A DNA stretch of 64,000 nucleotides from Qipengyuania marincola (GCF_029688625.1 NZ_JARULC010000001.1:930001-994000), one strand, 5' to 3'; shown: positions 27,989 through 39,574, counted from the first letter of the stretch. Notes: generated from the letters alone by a model not told the origin. Made by a program: numbers and translations.

Positions 27989-28837
27989 ATGGCTACGCTA
28001 CATTCCGCGCCCCGCTTCACGCAGATCGAAGGGCTGAAGAACACGCTTTCGCAGGCGCTTGGCGACCATCTGGTCGAAGCGCATGAGGAGCATGGCGAGC
28101 TGCTGCTGCATGTAAAGCGCGACAGCATCGAGGACGTGCTGCGCCTCCTGCGCGACGATCACGCCTATCAGCAGCTGATGGAGATTGCCGGGGCGGACTA
28201 TCCGAGCCGTGCCGAGCGTTTCGAAATTGTCTACATGCTGCTGTCGCTCACCACCAACAGCCGCATCATCGTCAAGTGCCGCGCGAGCGAGGACACTCCC
28301 GTTCCGACTGCGACCACGCTATGGCCCAATGCCGGTTGGCTGGAGCGCGAGGTATTCGACATGTACGGCGTGCTGTTCGCCGGGAATACCGACCTGCGCC
28401 GCATCCTCACCGACTACGGATTCGAGGGGCATCCCTTCCGCAAGGACTTCCCGCTGACCGGCTACACCGAGCTACGCTATTCGGAAGACCTGAAGCGCGT
28501 TGTCTATGAGCCGGTCGAGCTTGCCCAGGATCTGCGGCAGTTCGATTTCCTCTCGCCATGGGAGGGCGCGGATTACGTCTTGCCGGGCGACGAGAAGGCC
28601 GACATGCCGCCGATCGACGATCCGAAGGTCACCGAAAAGCCTTCGGACACCGGAGCAGGCGTCAAGACGGACAAGCATGCCGCCGAAAAGGTCAGTGCCG
28701 CCGCTCCTGCCGAAAAGGACGGGGGCGAGGCGATCGATCCGCCCGAGCCGACCGAAGACCGTCCTGCGCGTGCAAAGCGCAAGGGCAAGACGAGCAAGAC
28801 CGCCAAGGCGACCGAACCGAAGGGGAAGGGGAAATGA
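27989..28837 (+). CDS. nuoC: NADH-quinone oxidoreductase subunit C, with charged C-terminal tail
   Basis: 282-residue NuoC (30-kDa subunit), not fused to NuoD. The signature ERE-x-x-DMYG is present as [42 protein letters not shown]. The core ends at about residue 205 ([15 protein letters not shown]); the last 75 residues are a low-complexity Lys/Ala/Glu/Pro-rich tail that is not part of the family domain. GGACAT precedes the ATG. A lipoprotein gene, not nuoD, starts at its stop. Confidence 0.96.
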   Translation: MATLHSAPRFTQIEGLKNTLSQALGDHLVEAHEEHGELLLHVKRDSIEDVLRLLRDDHAYQQLMEIAGADYPSRAERFEIVYMLLSLTTNSRIIVKCRASEDTPVPTATTLWPNAGWLEREVFDMYGVLFAGNTDLRRILTDYGFEGHPFRKDFPLTGYTELRYSEDLKRVVYEPVELAQDLRQFDFLSPWEGADYVLPGDEKADMPPIDDPKVTEKPSDTGAGVKTDKHAAEKVSAAAPAEKDGGEAIDPPEPTEDRPARAKRKGKTSKTAKATEPKGKGK

Positions 28838-29376
28838 TCCGATTGGCCCTGCTTCCGCTCGCCTTGCTGGCCGCAGCCTGCTCGCAGGAGCCTGCTAGCG
28901 AGCCCGAAAGCGCGGACGACTTTGCCGATCGCATTGGCGGGACGGGCGAGGGAGCCACAGTCGACCCGTCGCAGCCCGATCCGGATGCGCCCAATGTCGC
29001 TGTGGCACAGCCCCCGGCGCAGGCCGATCTTACGTCGCTCCAGCAACTGGGCGATGTGGGTGGAGTGAATCTGGGTCCCCGCGAAGGTGGTTGCACCTTC
29101 ATGGTCGGCGAGCGCGAGATGATTATCGCTGCGGGAATGCGCGATCGCTCGATCCCCGGCAAGGCAGTTGTGCGTGTGGGCGATACGCTGGTCATGACCG
29201 ACGCTGCCAATGGCGGTCTGGAATCGATCAGGGAAGGGACCAATTTCGTCGGCGAGGGCTTCACCGTCTCGGTCGCGCCCGCGGCAGGCGGCGACCAGAG
29301 CCGTCCGGCGAATGTCACCGTGACCGATGCGGCCGGCAAGTCGCAGAGTTACTCCGGCAACTGGATTTGCGCATGA
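28834..29376 (+). CDS. Lipoprotein of unknown function inside nuo operon
   Basis: 180 residues. [19 protein letters not shown] is a lipoprotein signal with the lipid-accepting Cys16 (LAAAC). A disordered acidic/proline region follows (to about residue 70), then a small globular part: [41 protein letters not shown] and [13 protein letters not shown], whose two cysteines could pair. I do not recognise the family. It overlaps nuoC by four bases (ATGA) and nuoD begins at its own stop (ATGA), so it is fully embedded in the complex I operon and translated with it. It would lie on the periplasmic side. Confidence 0.8.
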   Translation: MIRLALLPLALLAAACSQEPASEPESADDFADRIGGTGEGATVDPSQPDPDAPNVAVAQPPAQADLTSLQQLGDVGGVNLGPREGGCTFMVGEREMIIAAGMRDRSIPGKAVVRVGDTLVMTDAANGGLESIREGTNFVGEGFTVSVAPAAGGDQSRPANVTVTDAAGKSQSYSGNWICA

Positions 29377-30584
29377 GTATGCAGCTTGAAGAGTCGCCCA
29401 CCACTGGCGACGAAGTCATCACCAACTACACGATCAACTTCGGGCCCCAGCACCCTGCGGCGCACGGTGTGCTGCGCATGGTGATGGAGCTCGACGGCGA
29501 GATCATCGAACGGATCGATCCGCATGTCGGCCTGCTGCATCGCGGCACTGAGAAGCTGATCGAGAACAAGACCTATCTGCAAGCGCTGCCCTATTTCGAC
29601 CGGCTCGATTACTGCAGCCCGCTGGCACAGGAATACAGCTACGTCCTCGCGATCGAGAAGCTCCTCAACGTCGAAGTGCCGGAGCGGGCGCAATATCTGC
29701 GTGTGCTGTTCGCCGAGCTGACGCGCATCTGCAACCATATGCTCAACATCGGCGCGCATGTGATGGACGTCGGCGCGATGACGCCGAACCTGTGGGTGTT
29801 TGAGCTGCGCGAAGACTGCATGAATTTCTTCGAACGGGCATCGGGCGCGCGCATGCACGCGGCGTGGTTCCGCCCCGGCGGCGTCCACCAGGATGTGCCG
29901 GAAAAGCTTCTCGTGGATATCGGCGAATGGCTCGACACCCGGCTGCCCGAACTGTTCGGCGATGCGATGAGCCTCGTGCTCGACAACCGCATCTTCAAGC
30001 AGCGCAACGTCGATATCGCTGTCGTTAGCAAGGACGACGCCGTGGCGTGGGGCTTCTCCGGTCCGATGATCCGCGCGGCCGGCATTCCGTGGGACCTGCG
30101 CAAGTCGCAACCCTATGACGTTTATGAGCGGATGGAGTTCGACATCCCCGTCGGCACCAATTCCGACTGCTACGACCGCTTCGTGGTGCGCGTGAAGGAA
30201 GTCTACGAGAGCGCGAAGATCATCAAGCAGTGTCTGCGCGACATGCCCTCCGGTCCCATCGCCAGCGACGACCGCAAGGTTGCGCCGCCCAAGCGCGCCG
30301 AGATGAAGCAGTCGATGGAAGCGCTGATCCACCACTTCAAGCTCTATACCGAAGGCTTCCACGTGCCTGCGGGCGAAGTCTATGTCGCGACTGAAAGCCC
30401 CAAGGGCGAATTTGGTGTCTACCTCGTCAGCGACGGGTCGAACAAACCCTATCGCTGCAAGATCCGCCCGACGGCCTTCTCGCATTTGCAGGCGATGGAC
30501 TTCATGAGCCGTGGCCACATGCTGCCCGACGCCACTGCCATCCTCGGCGCCATCGACGTCGTGTTCGGGGAGTGCGACCGGTGA
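29373..30584 (+). CDS. nuoD: NADH-quinone oxidoreductase subunit D
   Basis: 403-residue 49-kDa subunit forming the quinone-binding cavity with Nuo[15 protein letters not shown] holds the conserved quinone-site histidine, and [37 protein letters not shown] and DPCLSC-like remnants [14 protein letters not shown] follow, in the hydrogenase-derived fold. Start overlaps the lipoprotein stop by four bases; its stop overlaps a small membrane-protein gene (GTGA). Confidence 0.97.
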   Translation: MSMQLEESPTTGDEVITNYTINFGPQHPAAHGVLRMVMELDGEIIERIDPHVGLLHRGTEKLIENKTYLQALPYFDRLDYCSPLAQEYSYVLAIEKLLNVEVPERAQYLRVLFAELTRICNHMLNIGAHVMDVGAMTPNLWVFELREDCMNFFERASGARMHAAWFRPGGVHQDVPEKLLVDIGEWLDTRLPELFGDAMSLVLDNRIFKQRNVDIAVVSKDDAVAWGFSGPMIRAAGIPWDLRKSQPYDVYERMEFDIPVGTNSDCYDRFVVRVKEVYESAKIIKQCLRDMPSGPIASDDRKVAPPKRAEMKQSMEALIHHFKLYTEGFHVPAGEVYVATESPKGEFGVYLVSDGSNKPYRCKIRPTAFSHLQAMDFMSRGHMLPDATAILGAIDVVFGECDR

Positions 30585-30763
30585 TCGCGCGCGAAATCTT
30601 CATCTTCATCGCGGCGTTCGCGGCCTTCGCTTCGGCGGTGGCGGCCTATCTGCTCGCCTTCCATGGCGAAAGCTCGCTCAAGGAAATCCTTTCGACGGCC
30701 TTCGCTGCCGTCATCGGCCTCTACCTCGGCCGCTATCTCCAGCACAGGTTGACCCATGGCTGA
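30581..30763 (+). CDS. 60-residue membrane protein between nuoD and nuoE
   Basis: The GTG start overlaps the nuoD stop (GTGA) and its stop overlaps nuoE by eight bases, so it is genuinely nested in the operon. The protein has two hydrophobic segments: [23 protein letters not shown] and [19 protein letters not shown], with a short charged hinge (HGESSLKE). I do not recognise a family. A GTG at 30572 is an alternative start three codons earlier. It could be an accessory or assembly subunit of complex I; this is inference from position only. Confidence 0.7.
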   Translation: MIAREIFIFIAAFAAFASAVAAYLLAFHGESSLKEILSTAFAAVIGLYLGRYLQHRLTHG

Positions 30764-31424
30764 CCGTACTCCCGCACCCGACACGCCCGAACTGCGTGAG
30801 CGCTGGGGCGGCTTCGAATTTACCGATGCCTATCGCGCTAAGGCGGACAAGGCGATCGCGCGTTATCCTGAAGGGCGCCAGCGCTCCGCAGTGATGCCGC
30901 TGCTCGATCTCGCCCAGCGTCAGGTCGGCGAAGAGACCAATACGCAGGGCTGGCTGCCGCTGCCGGTGATCGAATATGTCGCCGACTACCTCGACATGCC
31001 GGTCATCCGCGTGCTCGAGGTCGCGACCTTCTATTTCATGTACAACATGAAGCCGGTTGGTAAGTACCACGTGCAGGTCTGCGGCACGACGCCCTGCATG
31101 CTGCGCGGGTCCGATGGCCTGATCGAAACTTGCAAGAAGCGCGGCATGAGCAAGGGCCATGTCTCCGACGACGGCCTCTGGACGCTGACCGAAGTCGAAT
31201 GCATGGGCAATTGCGCCACCGCGCCGATGGTCCAGATCAACGACGACAATTACGAAGACCTCACGCCCGAGCGCCTTGACGCGATCCTCGACGCGCTGGC
31301 CGCAGGCGAGCAGCCGAAGACCGGTACGCAGGAGCCCGGCCGCCACACGAGCGAGCCTGCCAATGCGCTGAGCACGCTGAAGGAAATGGTCGACGCCAAC
31401 CACGATTACCGGAGCGAGTGGTGA
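30756..31424 (+). CDS. nuoE: NADH-quinone oxidoreductase subunit E
   Basis: 222-residue 24-kDa subunit with the [2Fe-2S] cluster N1a. Ligands are in QVCGTTPCMLRG and VECMGNCATAPMVQ (C-x4-C ... C-x3-C). The core is the thioredoxin-like fold after an N-terminal helical region. A roughly 40-residue tail (GTQEPGRHTSEPANAL...) extends past the family domain. Works with NuoF in the NADH dehydrogenase module. Confidence 0.97.
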   Translation: MADRTPAPDTPELRERWGGFEFTDAYRAKADKAIARYPEGRQRSAVMPLLDLAQRQVGEETNTQGWLPLPVIEYVADYLDMPVIRVLEVATFYFMYNMKPVGKYHVQVCGTTPCMLRGSDGLIETCKKRGMSKGHVSDDGLWTLTEVECMGNCATAPMVQINDDNYEDLTPERLDAILDALAAGEQPKTGTQEPGRHTSEPANALSTLKEMVDANHDYRSEW

Positions 31425-31597
31425 TGAGCAAAACGCTTTTCATGATCGCGGCCGCGCTGTTTTTCATTGCCGCTGCGATTGCATATTTCCTCGCTGAACG
31501 CGGCTCGATGGGCGCGACCTTTCTGGCGCTCGGAATCGTCTTCCTTGCTATCGGAGCAGGCCAGGGACGTGCCAAGGGCGGACCGGAGGATCACTGA
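31424..31597 (+). CDS. 57-residue membrane protein between nuoE and nuoF (first of two)
   Basis: ATG at 31424 overlaps the nuoE stop (TGATG). The product has two predicted membrane helices: TLFMIAAALFFIAAAIAYFL and GATFLALGIVFLAIGAG, with a short GRAKGGPEDH hydrophilic tail. It shares no obvious motif with known Nuo subunits. Its stop overlaps the start of the next small gene in the same way, so translation is coupled through all four genes. It is too short for many gene callers. Confidence 0.7.
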   Translation: MSKTLFMIAAALFFIAAAIAYFLAERGSMGATFLALGIVFLAIGAGQGRAKGGPEDH

Positions 31598-31740
31598 TGG
31601 ATAGCAATCTCATCTCGATCATCGTCGCGCTGATCCTGATCGTCATCGCGTGGAAAGTCTTCAAGGGCGTGGTGAAGACGGCTGTGCTGGCTGCGATCCT
31701 GATCGCCGCTGCCGTCTTTGTATTCGGAGGGTTCGCCTGA
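31597..31740 (+). CDS. 47-residue membrane protein between nuoE and nuoF (second of two)
   Basis: ATG at 31597 overlaps the previous stop (TGATG) and its TGA overlaps the nuoF ATG. The product is almost wholly hydrophobic: [20 protein letters not shown], then [25 protein letters not shown], two membrane helices joined by a basic KGVVK loop. No family recognised. Position and exact coupling support a real gene despite its size. Confidence 0.68.
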   Translation: MDSNLISIIVALILIVIAWKVFKGVVKTAVLAAILIAAAVFVFGGFA

Positions 31741-33032
31741 TGCTTGCCGACAAGGACCGCATCTTCACCAATGTCTACGGCTTCCAGGACTGGGGCCTGA
31801 AGGCAGCGCAGCAGCGCGGCGACTGGGACGATACCAAGTCGCTGATCGCGCGCGGGCATGACGACATTATCGAAGAAATGAAGGCGTCCGGCCTGCGCGG
31901 GCGGGGCGGGGCGGGATTCCCGACCGGCCTCAAATGGTCCTTCATGCCGAAGGAATCGAAGGACGGCCGTCCCAGTTTCCTCGTCATCAATGCCGATGAA
32001 TCCGAGCCCGGTTCGTGCAAGGACCGCGAGATCATCCGCCACGATCCGCACAAGCTGATCGAAGGCGCGCTGGTCGCCGGTTACGCCATGCGGGCGCGCG
32101 CGGCCTATATCTACATCCGCGGCGAATATATCCGCGAGGCCGAGACGCTGCAGGCCGCGATCGACGAAGCCTATGATGCGGGCCTCATCGGTAAGAACGC
32201 ATCGAAGTCGGGCTACGATTTCGACGTCTTTCTGCACCGCGGCGCAGGTGCCTACATCTGCGGCGAAGAAACCGCGATGATCGAAAGCCTCGAAGGCAAA
32301 AAGGGCCAGCCACGCCTCAAGCCGCCGTTCCCGGCAGGCGCAGGCCTCTACGGCTGCCCGACCACGGTCAACAACGTGGAATCGATCGCCGTCGTCCCGA
32401 CCATCCTGCGCCGCGGCGCGAGCTGGTTCGCAAGCTTCGGGCGCGAGAACAATAAGGGCACCAAGCTCTTCCAGATCAGCGGGCACGTAAACAAGCCCTG
32501 CGTCGTGGAAGAGGCCATGAGCATCACCTTCGAGGAACTCATCGATACCCATTGCGGCGGCATCGTCGGCGGGTGGGACAATCTGCTGGCCGTGATCCCC
32601 GGCGGCTCTTCCGTCCCGCTGATCCCCGGCGACCAGATGCGCCAGGCGATCATGGATTTCGACGGGCTCAAGGAACTCGGCTCGGGCCTCGGCACCGCCG
32701 GGATCATCGTGATGGACAAGTCCACCGACATCGTCCGCGCGATCAGCCGCATCAGCTATTTCTACAAGCACGAGAGCTGCGGCCAGTGCACGCCTTGTCG
32801 TGAAGGCACGGGCTGGATGTGGCGCATGATGGAACGTCTGCGCACAGGCGACGCGGCAATCGAGGAAATCGACATGCTGCAGCAGGTCACCAAGCAGGTC
32901 GAAGGCCACACCATCTGCGCGCTCGGCGATGCGGCAGCCTGGCCGATCCAAGGCCTCATCCGCCACTTCCGCCCCGAGCTGGAACGCAGGATCGAAGAAC
33001 ACAATGCGAAATTCGCAGAGGCAGCCGAATAA
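31740..33032 (+). CDS. nuoF: NADH-quinone oxidoreductase subunit F
   Basis: 430-residue 51-kDa subunit that binds NADH, FMN and a [4Fe-4S] cluster (N3). The flavin/NADH glycine-rich loop is [34 protein letters not shown] follows, and the cluster ligands are in [12 protein letters not shown] plus a later cysteine in HTICALGDA. Start overlaps the preceding small gene; nuoG begins at its TAA (TAATG). Confidence 0.98.
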   Translation: MLADKDRIFTNVYGFQDWGLKAAQQRGDWDDTKSLIARGHDDIIEEMKASGLRGRGGAGFPTGLKWSFMPKESKDGRPSFLVINADESEPGSCKDREIIRHDPHKLIEGALVAGYAMRARAAYIYIRGEYIREAETLQAAIDEAYDAGLIGKNASKSGYDFDVFLHRGAGAYICGEETAMIESLEGKKGQPRLKPPFPAGAGLYGCPTTVNNVESIAVVPTILRRGASWFASFGRENNKGTKLFQISGHVNKPCVVEEAMSITFEELIDTHCGGIVGGWDNLLAVIPGGSSVPLIPGDQMRQAIMDFDGLKELGSGLGTAGIIVMDKSTDIVRAISRISYFYKHESCGQCTPCREGTGWMWRMMERLRTGDAAIEEIDMLQQVTKQVEGHTICALGDAAAWPIQGLIRHFRPELERRIEEHNAKFAEAAE

Positions 33033-35020
33033 TGCCTAAAGTCACCGTAGACGGACAGGAAATCGAGGTTCCGGACGGCGCCACCGTCCTGCAGGCGTGC
33101 GAGCTTGCGGGCAAGGAAATCCCGCGCTTTTGCTATCACGAGCGGCTGAGCATCGCCGGCAACTGCCGCATGTGCCTCGTCGAGGTGAAGCCCGGGCCGC
33201 CCAAGCCGCAGGCTAGCTGTGCGCTCCCGGCCACCGACGGGCAGGAAATCCGCACCGACACTGAAATGGTTAAGACCGCACGCGAAGGGGTGATGGAGTT
33301 TTTGCTCATCAATCACCCGCTCGACTGCCCGATCTGCGACCAGGGAGGCGAATGCGACCTGCAGGACCAGTCGATGACCTATGGTCGCGGCGCGACGCGC
33401 TATCACGAGAACAAGCGCGCGGTGACCGAGAAATACATGGGCCCGCTGATCAAGACGGTCATGACCCGCTGCATCCACTGCACCCGCTGTGTTCGTTTCT
33501 CCGAAGAGATCGCCGGCGTGGACGAAATCGGCGCGCTCTATCGCGGCGAGGACATGCAGATCACCACTTATCTCGAGCAGGCGGCCGAGCACGAACTGTC
33601 TGCGAACGTGATCGACCTCTGCCCCGTCGGCGCGCTCACCAGCCGTCCCTACGCTTTCGAAGCGCGTCCATGGGAGCTCAAGAAAACGCTCAGCATCGAC
33701 GTATCCGATGCGGTCGGTTCGAACATTCGCCTCGATAGCAAGGGCCGCGAAGTCATGCGCGCGCTTCCTCGCATCAATGACGACGTCAATGAGGAGTGGA
33801 TTTCGGACAAGGCCCGCTATCAGGTCGATGGCCTGATGCGCCGCCGCCTCGACAAGCCCTATATCCGCAAGGGCGGCAAGCTGCAGGCGGCGACCTGGGA
33901 CGAGGCGTTCAAGGCGATCGCCAAGGCCAAGCCGGGCAAGAACATCGCGGCCATCGCTGGAGACATGCTCGACTGCGAAACCATGTTCGCGGCCAAGGCG
34001 CTTCTGAAGGCTTGCGGTTCGACGCTGGTCGAGGGCCGCCAGACCGGCATGGACTACGACACCTCGAACCTTGCCGCGGTCAACTTCAATTCGACCTTCG
34101 CCGGTATCGAGCAAGCCGATGCGATCCTGATCGTCGGTAGCCACGTGCGCTGGGAAGCGCCGCTGGTGAATGTCCGCATCCGCAAGGCGGTGAAGCGCGG
34201 CGCGAAGGTGTTTGTGGTCGGCCCGTGGTGGGATACGACCTATCCGGCCGAATTCCTCGGCGAAGACCTGGGCGTGCTCAACAAGCTGCCCAAGGCGCTT
34301 GGCGATGCGCTGAAGAATGCCGAGAGCCCCGCGATCATCGTCGGCGGAGCTGGTCTCAAGGGCGCGCATGGCAAGGTGCTGGCACTCGCCGAGAAGTTCG
34401 GCGCGGCGTTTAACGTCCTGCATTTCAGCGCCGCGCGCATGGGCGGGCTGATGCTCGGTTTTGCACAGACCGGCGGCATGGCGGATATCGTGAATGCCAA
34501 GCCCAAGGTCGTCCTGAGCCTCGGTGCGGATGAGATGGATTTCGAGCCGTTTGCCGACGCACTCAAGGTCTATATCGGTCACCATGGCGACAAGGGCGCG
34601 CATGCAGCGGATGTGATCCTGCCCGCGGCAAGCTATGCCGAAAAGGACGGGACCTACGTCAACACCGAAGGGCGCGTGCAGTTTGCCGAGAAAGCCGTTT
34701 TTGCGCCAGGCGATGCGCGCGAAGACTGGACGATCCTGCGAGCGCTGGCCGATGCTCTCAAGGTCGATGTCGGCTTCGACAGCTTCGCCGAATTGCAGGC
34801 CGCGATGATCAAGGAAGTGCCTGCGTTGGGCGAAGAAGGCCTCGCCGACTACGGTGCGTTGCCCAAGGCTGACGCCAAGGCGAAGGCGGAAGGCACGATC
34901 AGCGCCTATCCGATCAAGGATTTCTACCTCACCAACCCGATCGCCCGTGCCAGCGAAGTGATGCAGCGTTGCTCGGCAGAACTGCTGCACGGCGAAGATC
35001 TGGCGGAGGCCGCGGAATGA
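33032..35020 (+). CDS. nuoG: NADH-quinone oxidoreductase subunit G
   Basis: 662-residue 75-kDa subunit. The N-terminal ferredoxin domain has [2Fe-2S] ligands in [19 protein letters not shown]; a HxxxCxxC-type [4Fe-4S] site lies in [17 protein letters not shown] and another in [12 protein letters not shown]...CPVGALT. The C-terminal half is the molybdopterin-oxidoreductase-like fold without a cofactor. It relays electrons from NuoE/F to NuoI. Confidence 0.97.
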   Translation: MPKVTVDGQEIEVPDGATVLQACELAGKEIPRFCYHERLSIAGNCRMCLVEVKPGPPKPQASCALPATDGQEIRTDTEMVKTAREGVMEFLLINHPLDCPICDQGGECDLQDQSMTYGRGATRYHENKRAVTEKYMGPLIKTVMTRCIHCTRCVRFSEEIAGVDEIGALYRGEDMQITTYLEQAAEHELSANVIDLCPVGALTSRPYAFEARPWELKKTLSIDVSDAVGSNIRLDSKGREVMRALPRINDDVNEEWISDKARYQVDGLMRRRLDKPYIRKGGKLQAATWDEAFKAIAKAKPGKNIAAIAGDMLDCETMFAAKALLKACGSTLVEGRQTGMDYDTSNLAAVNFNSTFAGIEQADAILIVGSHVRWEAPLVNVRIRKAVKRGAKVFVVGPWWDTTYPAEFLGEDLGVLNKLPKALGDALKNAESPAIIVGGAGLKGAHGKVLALAEKFGAAFNVLHFSAARMGGLMLGFAQTGGMADIVNAKPKVVLSLGADEMDFEPFADALKVYIGHHGDKGAHAADVILPAASYAEKDGTYVNTEGRVQFAEKAVFAPGDAREDWTILRALADALKVDVGFDSFAELQAAMIKEVPALGEEGLADYGALPKADAKAKAEGTISAYPIKDFYLTNPIARASEVMQRCSAELLHGEDLAEAAE

Positions 35021-36072
35021 CCGAATTCTTCCAATCCCTCGGCATGAATTACGAGTTCGCGTGGTTCACCGCAACGATCGCCGGCATCCTGCTGATCGCG
35101 CTGCCGGTAATGCTGGCCGTCGCCATGGTCATCTATGTCGACCGCAAGGTCTGGGCGGCGATCAACCTGCGTCGCGGCCCCAATGTGGTCGGCCCGTTCG
35201 GCCTGCTGCAGAGCTTCGCCGACGCATTGAAGGTGATGCTGCAGGAAACGATCATTCCCTCGGCCGCGAACAAGGGCATCTTTATCCTCGCGCCGATCGT
35301 CACCTTCACCGTGGCGCTGGCCGCCTGGGCAGTGGTGCCCTTCGATGCGGGCGTGGTGCTGGCGGACATCAATGTCGGCCTGCTCTACATCCTCGCGATC
35401 AGCTCGCTGTCGGTTTACGGCGTGGTGATGGCGGGCTGGGCGTCGAACTCGAAATATCCGTTCTTTTCCGCCATGCGCGCCGCGGCGCAGATGATTTCCT
35501 ACGAGGTCTCGATCGGCTTCATCCTGGTGTGCGTCGTGCTGTTTGCCGGCACCTTCAACCTGTCGGGCATCGTAAACGCGCAGGCGGAGTTCGGGCTGGG
35601 CGTCGTCAATGCCTTCGTCGTGCACCCGCTGATCTTCCCGATCTGGGTCATGTTCTTCATCTCCTGCCTCGCGGAAACGCAGCGAGTGCCGTTCGACCTG
35701 ACCGAGGCGGAGAGCGAGCTCGTCGCCGGTTACCAGACCGAATACAGCTCCATGGCCTTCGCCATGTTCTGGCTGGGCGAGTATGCCAACATCCTGCTGA
35801 TGTGCATCCTCAACGCCCTGCTGTTCTGGGGCGGGTGGCTGCCGCCGATCGACTGGGAGCCGCTCTACTACGTCCCGGGCATCGTCTGGCTGCTGCTCAA
35901 GACGTTCATGTTCTTCTTCTTTTTCAGCTGGGTTATGGCGACGGTTCCGCGCTATCGTTACGACCAGCTGATGCGGCTTGGCTGGAAGGTATTCCTCCCG
36001 CTCAGCCTGTTCTTCATCGTCGTTATTTCGGGCTATCTAATGGCAACCGGTCACTTCGGAGGCGCGGCATGA
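35017..36072 (+). CDS. nuoH: NADH-quinone oxidoreductase subunit H
   Basis: 351-residue membrane subunit with about eight helices that links the quinone site to the proton channels. [35 protein letters not shown] and [30 protein letters not shown] are the signatures; the glutamates on cytoplasmic loops are conserved. ATGA overlap with nuoG. Confidence 0.97.
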   Translation: MTEFFQSLGMNYEFAWFTATIAGILLIALPVMLAVAMVIYVDRKVWAAINLRRGPNVVGPFGLLQSFADALKVMLQETIIPSAANKGIFILAPIVTFTVALAAWAVVPFDAGVVLADINVGLLYILAISSLSVYGVVMAGWASNSKYPFFSAMRAAAQMISYEVSIGFILVCVVLFAGTFNLSGIVNAQAEFGLGVVNAFVVHPLIFPIWVMFFISCLAETQRVPFDLTEAESELVAGYQTEYSSMAFAMFWLGEYANILLMCILNALLFWGGWLPPIDWEPLYYVPGIVWLLLKTFMFFFFFSWVMATVPRYRYDQLMRLGWKVFLPLSLFFIVVISGYLMATGHFGGAA

Positions 36073-36557
36073 GCACGATCGCGCATCTGGTAAAATCGTT
36101 CACCCTGTGGGAATTCGTGAAGGCGCATGCCCTCACGCTGAAGTATTTCTTCAAGCCCAAGGTCACGATCAACTACCCGTTCGAGAAGAACCCGATCAGC
36201 CCGCGTTTCCGCGGCGAACACGCGCTGCGCCGCTATCCCAACGGAGAAGAGCGTTGCATCGCCTGCAAGCTATGCGAGGCGATCTGCCCGGCGCAGGCGA
36301 TCACGATCGAAAGCGAACCGCGCGAGGACGGCAGCCGCCGCACCACGCGCTACGACATCGACATGACGAAGTGCATCTACTGTGGTTTCTGCCAGGAAGC
36401 CTGCCCGGTGGATGCTGTGGTCGAGGGTCCGAACTTCGAATACGCGACGGAAACGCGCGAAGAGCTGCTTTACGACAAGGCCAAGCTGCTCGCGAATGGT
36501 GACAAGTGGGAGCGGGCGATTGCCGCAAACCTTGAAGCCGACGCGCCCTATCGCTAA
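36069..36557 (+). CDS. nuoI: NADH-quinone oxidoreductase subunit I
   Basis: 162-residue 23-kDa subunit with two [4Fe-4S] clusters (N6a, N6b): [16 protein letters not shown] and [16 protein letters not shown]. It carries electrons from NuoG to NuoB. Start overlaps nuoH stop. Confidence 0.98.
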   Translation: MSTIAHLVKSFTLWEFVKAHALTLKYFFKPKVTINYPFEKNPISPRFRGEHALRRYPNGEERCIACKLCEAICPAQAITIESEPREDGSRRTTRYDIDMTKCIYCGFCQEACPVDAVVEGPNFEYATETREELLYDKAKLLANGDKWERAIAANLEADAPYR

Positions 36558-36584
36558 CCGCCGCGCCAACGAGAAACGGGGCAC

Positions 36585-37208
36585 ATGATTCAGACCTTCG
36601 CCTTTTACCTGTTCGCCGTGTTGGTGATCGCCAGCGCCGTCATGGTCATCATGTCGCGCAACCCGGTGCATTCGGTCCTCTGGCTGATCCTCGCCTTCTT
36701 CAATGCGGCGGGGCTGATGGTGCTGGTGGGCGCGGAGTTCATCGCGATGCTGCTGGTCATCGTCTACGTGGGTGCGGTCGCCGTGCTGTTCCTGTTCGTC
36801 GTGATGATGCTCGACATCGACTTTGCGGAGTTGCGTGCTGGCTTCATCAAGAACTTCCCCCTTGGCATAGCCATCGCTGCCGTCTTGCTGGCGGAACTGG
36901 TTCTCGGCATCGGCGCCTATCGTGTCGGAGCAATCGAGCTGGGCACGCCGGACGGTGAATCCGCTCCGCTGCTCGACCGTTCGAACATCGAGAGCATCGG
37001 CGCGCTGCTCTATCGCGACTATATTTTCCTGTTCGAAGCGGCCGGCATCATTCTGCTCGTCGCCATGATCGGCGCGATCGTCCTCACCCATCGCAAGGGT
37101 CCGAAGGATGCGCGCGGCCAGCAGGACATCGGCAAGCAGAACCGCCGCCGGCCCGAAGAGGCCACGGTGATGAAGCAGCCGGGCATCGGCACGGGGGTCG
37201 AGTTGTGA
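36585..37208 (+). CDS. nuoJ: NADH-quinone oxidoreductase subunit J
   Basis: 207-residue membrane subunit with five helices, including the [28 protein letters not shown] segment that forms the hinged helix with the conserved glutamate and pi-bulge region. A basic cytoplasmic tail ([13 protein letters not shown]...) follows the last helix. NuoK overlaps its stop (GTGA). Confidence 0.96.
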   Translation: MIQTFAFYLFAVLVIASAVMVIMSRNPVHSVLWLILAFFNAAGLMVLVGAEFIAMLLVIVYVGAVAVLFLFVVMMLDIDFAELRAGFIKNFPLGIAIAAVLLAELVLGIGAYRVGAIELGTPDGESAPLLDRSNIESIGALLYRDYIFLFEAAGIILLVAMIGAIVLTHRKGPKDARGQQDIGKQNRRRPEEATVMKQPGIGTGVEL

Positions 37209-37510
37209 TCGGCATCGAACATTACATTGTCGTAAGTGCGATCCTCTTCGTGCTTGGCGTGCTCGGCATCTTCCTCAACCGGAAGAACATCATCGTCATC
37301 CTGATGGCGATCGAGCTGATCCTGCTGGCGGTGAATATCAACCTCGTCGCCTTTTCCGCCTTCCTGGGCGATCTGGTCGGGCAGGTGTTCGCCATGTTCG
37401 TCCTGACCGTCGCGGCGGGCGAGGCGGCCATCGGGCTTGCCATCCTCGTCATCTATTTCCGTGGTCGCGGCACGATTGCCGTCGACGACGTCGACCGGTT
37501 GAAGGGGTAA
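37205..37510 (+). CDS. nuoK: NADH-quinone oxidoreductase subunit K
   Basis: 101-residue membrane subunit related to MrpC, with three helices. Conserved glutamates for proton transfer are in [17 protein letters not shown] and [18 protein letters not shown] start overlapping nuoJ stop. Confidence 0.97.
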   Translation: MIGIEHYIVVSAILFVLGVLGIFLNRKNIIVILMAIELILLAVNINLVAFSAFLGDLVGQVFAMFVLTVAAGEAAIGLAILVIYFRGRGTIAVDDVDRLKG

Positions 37511-37516
37511 GCACCG

Positions 37517-39574
37517 GTGCATCCCATCCTGTTCATCGTCTTCCTGCCCCTGCTGGCAGCGATCGTCGGCGGCTTCATCAACAAGTCCGCGCCGAGCGTC
37601 GTTGCCAAGTCGATCACGACGGGTGCGCTATTCATCAGCTGCGCGCTGAGCTGGCCGGTGTTCATCGGCTTCTGGCTGGGCGACAGCACCGCCACCGTCG
37701 TCCCTGTGCTTCAGTGGATGCAATCGGGCGATCTCGCTTTCGACTGGGCCCTGCGCGTCGATACTCTGACCGCCGTGATGCTCGTGGTCATCACTACCGT
37801 ATCGGCGCTCGTTCACCTCTATAGCTGGGGCTATATGGAGGAGGACCCGGACCAGCCGCGGTTCTTCGCCTATCTCTCGCTGTTCACTTTCGCCATGCTG
37901 ATGCTGGTGACGGCCGACAACCTCGTCCAGATGTTCTTCGGATGGGAAGGGGTGGGCCTCGCCAGCTACCTGCTCATCGGATTCTGGTTCAAGAAGCCCA
38001 GCGCCAACGCCGCGGCCATCAAGGCCTTCGTCGTCAACCGCGTCGGCGACCTCGGCTTCATGCTCGGCATCTTCGGCACCTTCCTGGTGTTCGGCACGGT
38101 CTCGATCCCCGAAATCCTCGAGGCTGCACCTTCGATGAGCGGCGCGACGATCGGCTTCCTCGGTTACCGCGTCGCGACGATGGACGTGCTCTGCATCCTC
38201 CTGTTCATCGGCGCGATGGGCAAGTCGGCGCAGCTCGGCCTGCACACTTGGCTGCCCGACGCGATGGAAGGCCCGACGCCGGTTTCCGCATTGATCCACG
38301 CCGCCACCATGGTGACCGCCGGCGTGTTCATGGTCTGCCGCCTTTCGCCCATGTTCGAGACTGCGCCGGTCGCACTCGGCGTCGTGACCTTCATCGGCGC
38401 TGCCACCTGCATTTTCGCCGCCACCGTCGGTACGACGCAGTGGGATATCAAGCGTGTGATCGCCTATTCGACCTGTTCGCAGCTGGGCTACATGTTCTTT
38501 GCTGCCGGTGTCGGAGCCTATGGCGCAGCCATGTTCCACCTGTTTACGCACGCTTTCTTCAAGGCACTGCTGTTCCTCGGCGCAGGCTCGGTCATCCATG
38601 CCATGCACCACGAGCAGGACATGCGCTATTACGGTGCGCTGCGTAAGGAAATCCCGTGGACCTTTTGGGCCATGATGGCCGGTACGCTCGCGATCACGGG
38701 TGTCGGCGTGCTCTACGTATTCGGTTTCGCGGGCTTCTATTCGAAAGACGCCATTCTAGAAGCTGCCTTCGCGCGCGGCACCGACATGAGCATGTTCGCC
38801 TTCTGGATGGGCGCAATCGCGGCCCTGCTGACCAGCTTTTATAGCTGGCGGCTGATGTTCCTCACCTTCTGGGGCAAGCCCCGCTGGGCCGATAGCGAGC
38901 ATATCCAGCACGCCGTCCACCACGGCCACGACGAGCCGGACGATCACAATCCCGCCGCGCAGGAAGATGCCGGCCACGATGTGACACATGCCGTGCCATC
39001 GCCGAACTACGAAGCGGGGACGGGCGGCTACCACCCGCATGAAAGCCCGCTCAGCATGCTGATCCCGCTCGGTATCCTGTCGATCGGCGCGGTCTTTGCC
39101 GGCTTTGTCTTCAAGGACGCCTTCATCGACGGCGCGGATTTCTGGGACGGCTCGATCTATTTCAACGAGAACCTAATCTACGCCCTGCACAATGTGCCGT
39201 ACTGGGTGAAGCTGACGGCGACCTTTGTCATGCTGATCGGCCTCGGTATCGCCTGGCTGGCCTATATCAAGGACACGTCGATCCCGGCCAAGGGCGCCGA
39301 ACAACTCGGACCGATCTACCGGTTCTTCTACAACAAGTGGTATTTCGACGAGCTCTATCACTACCTCTTCATCGTCCCTGCCTTCTGGCTCGGACGCCAG
39401 TTCTGGAAACTCGGCGATGTCGGCACGATCGACCGCTTCGGTCCCAATGGAGTGGCCTGGGTGGTCGAGAAGGGCTCGGTCGGCGCGAAGAAGTTTCAGA
39501 CCGGATATCTCTATAGCTATGCGCTGGTGATGCTCCTCGGGCTCGTCGCCGCTGTCACCTGGGTGCTGTTCTGA
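37517..39574 (+). CDS. nuoL: NADH-quinone oxidoreductase subunit L
   Basis: 685-residue antiporter-like proton pump at the distal end of the membrane arm. Signatures: [18 protein letters not shown] with the channel glutamate, [34 protein letters not shown] with the broken helix and lysine residues, and a long C-terminal lateral helix region. A GTG start is used. A His/Asp-rich loop ([11 protein letters not shown] near 1400 bases in) lies between helices. Confidence 0.97.
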   Translation: MHPILFIVFLPLLAAIVGGFINKSAPSVVAKSITTGALFISCALSWPVFIGFWLGDSTATVVPVLQWMQSGDLAFDWALRVDTLTAVMLVVITTVSALVHLYSWGYMEEDPDQPRFFAYLSLFTFAMLMLVTADNLVQMFFGWEGVGLASYLLIGFWFKKPSANAAAIKAFVVNRVGDLGFMLGIFGTFLVFGTVSIPEILEAAPSMSGATIGFLGYRVATMDVLCILLFIGAMGKSAQLGLHTWLPDAMEGPTPVSALIHAATMVTAGVFMVCRLSPMFETAPVALGVVTFIGAATCIFAATVGTTQWDIKRVIAYSTCSQLGYMFFAAGVGAYGAAMFHLFTHAFFKALLFLGAGSVIHAMHHEQDMRYYGALRKEIPWTFWAMMAGTLAITGVGVLYVFGFAGFYSKDAILEAAFARGTDMSMFAFWMGAIAALLTSFYSWRLMFLTFWGKPRWADSEHIQHAVHHGHDEPDDHNPAAQEDAGHDVTHAVPSPNYEAGTGGYHPHESPLSMLIPLGILSIGAVFAGFVFKDAFIDGADFWDGSIYFNENLIYALHNVPYWVKLTATFVMLIGLGIAWLAYIKDTSIPAKGAEQLGPIYRFFYNKWYFDELYHYLFIVPAFWLGRQFWKLGDVGTIDRFGPNGVAWVVEKGSVGAKKFQTGYLYSYALVMLLGLVAAVTWVLF

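Noticed and set aside
32762..34990. 742-codon minus-strand frame in the nuo operon
   Set aside because: Antisense to nuoF/nuoG, with no start site of quality and no family features.
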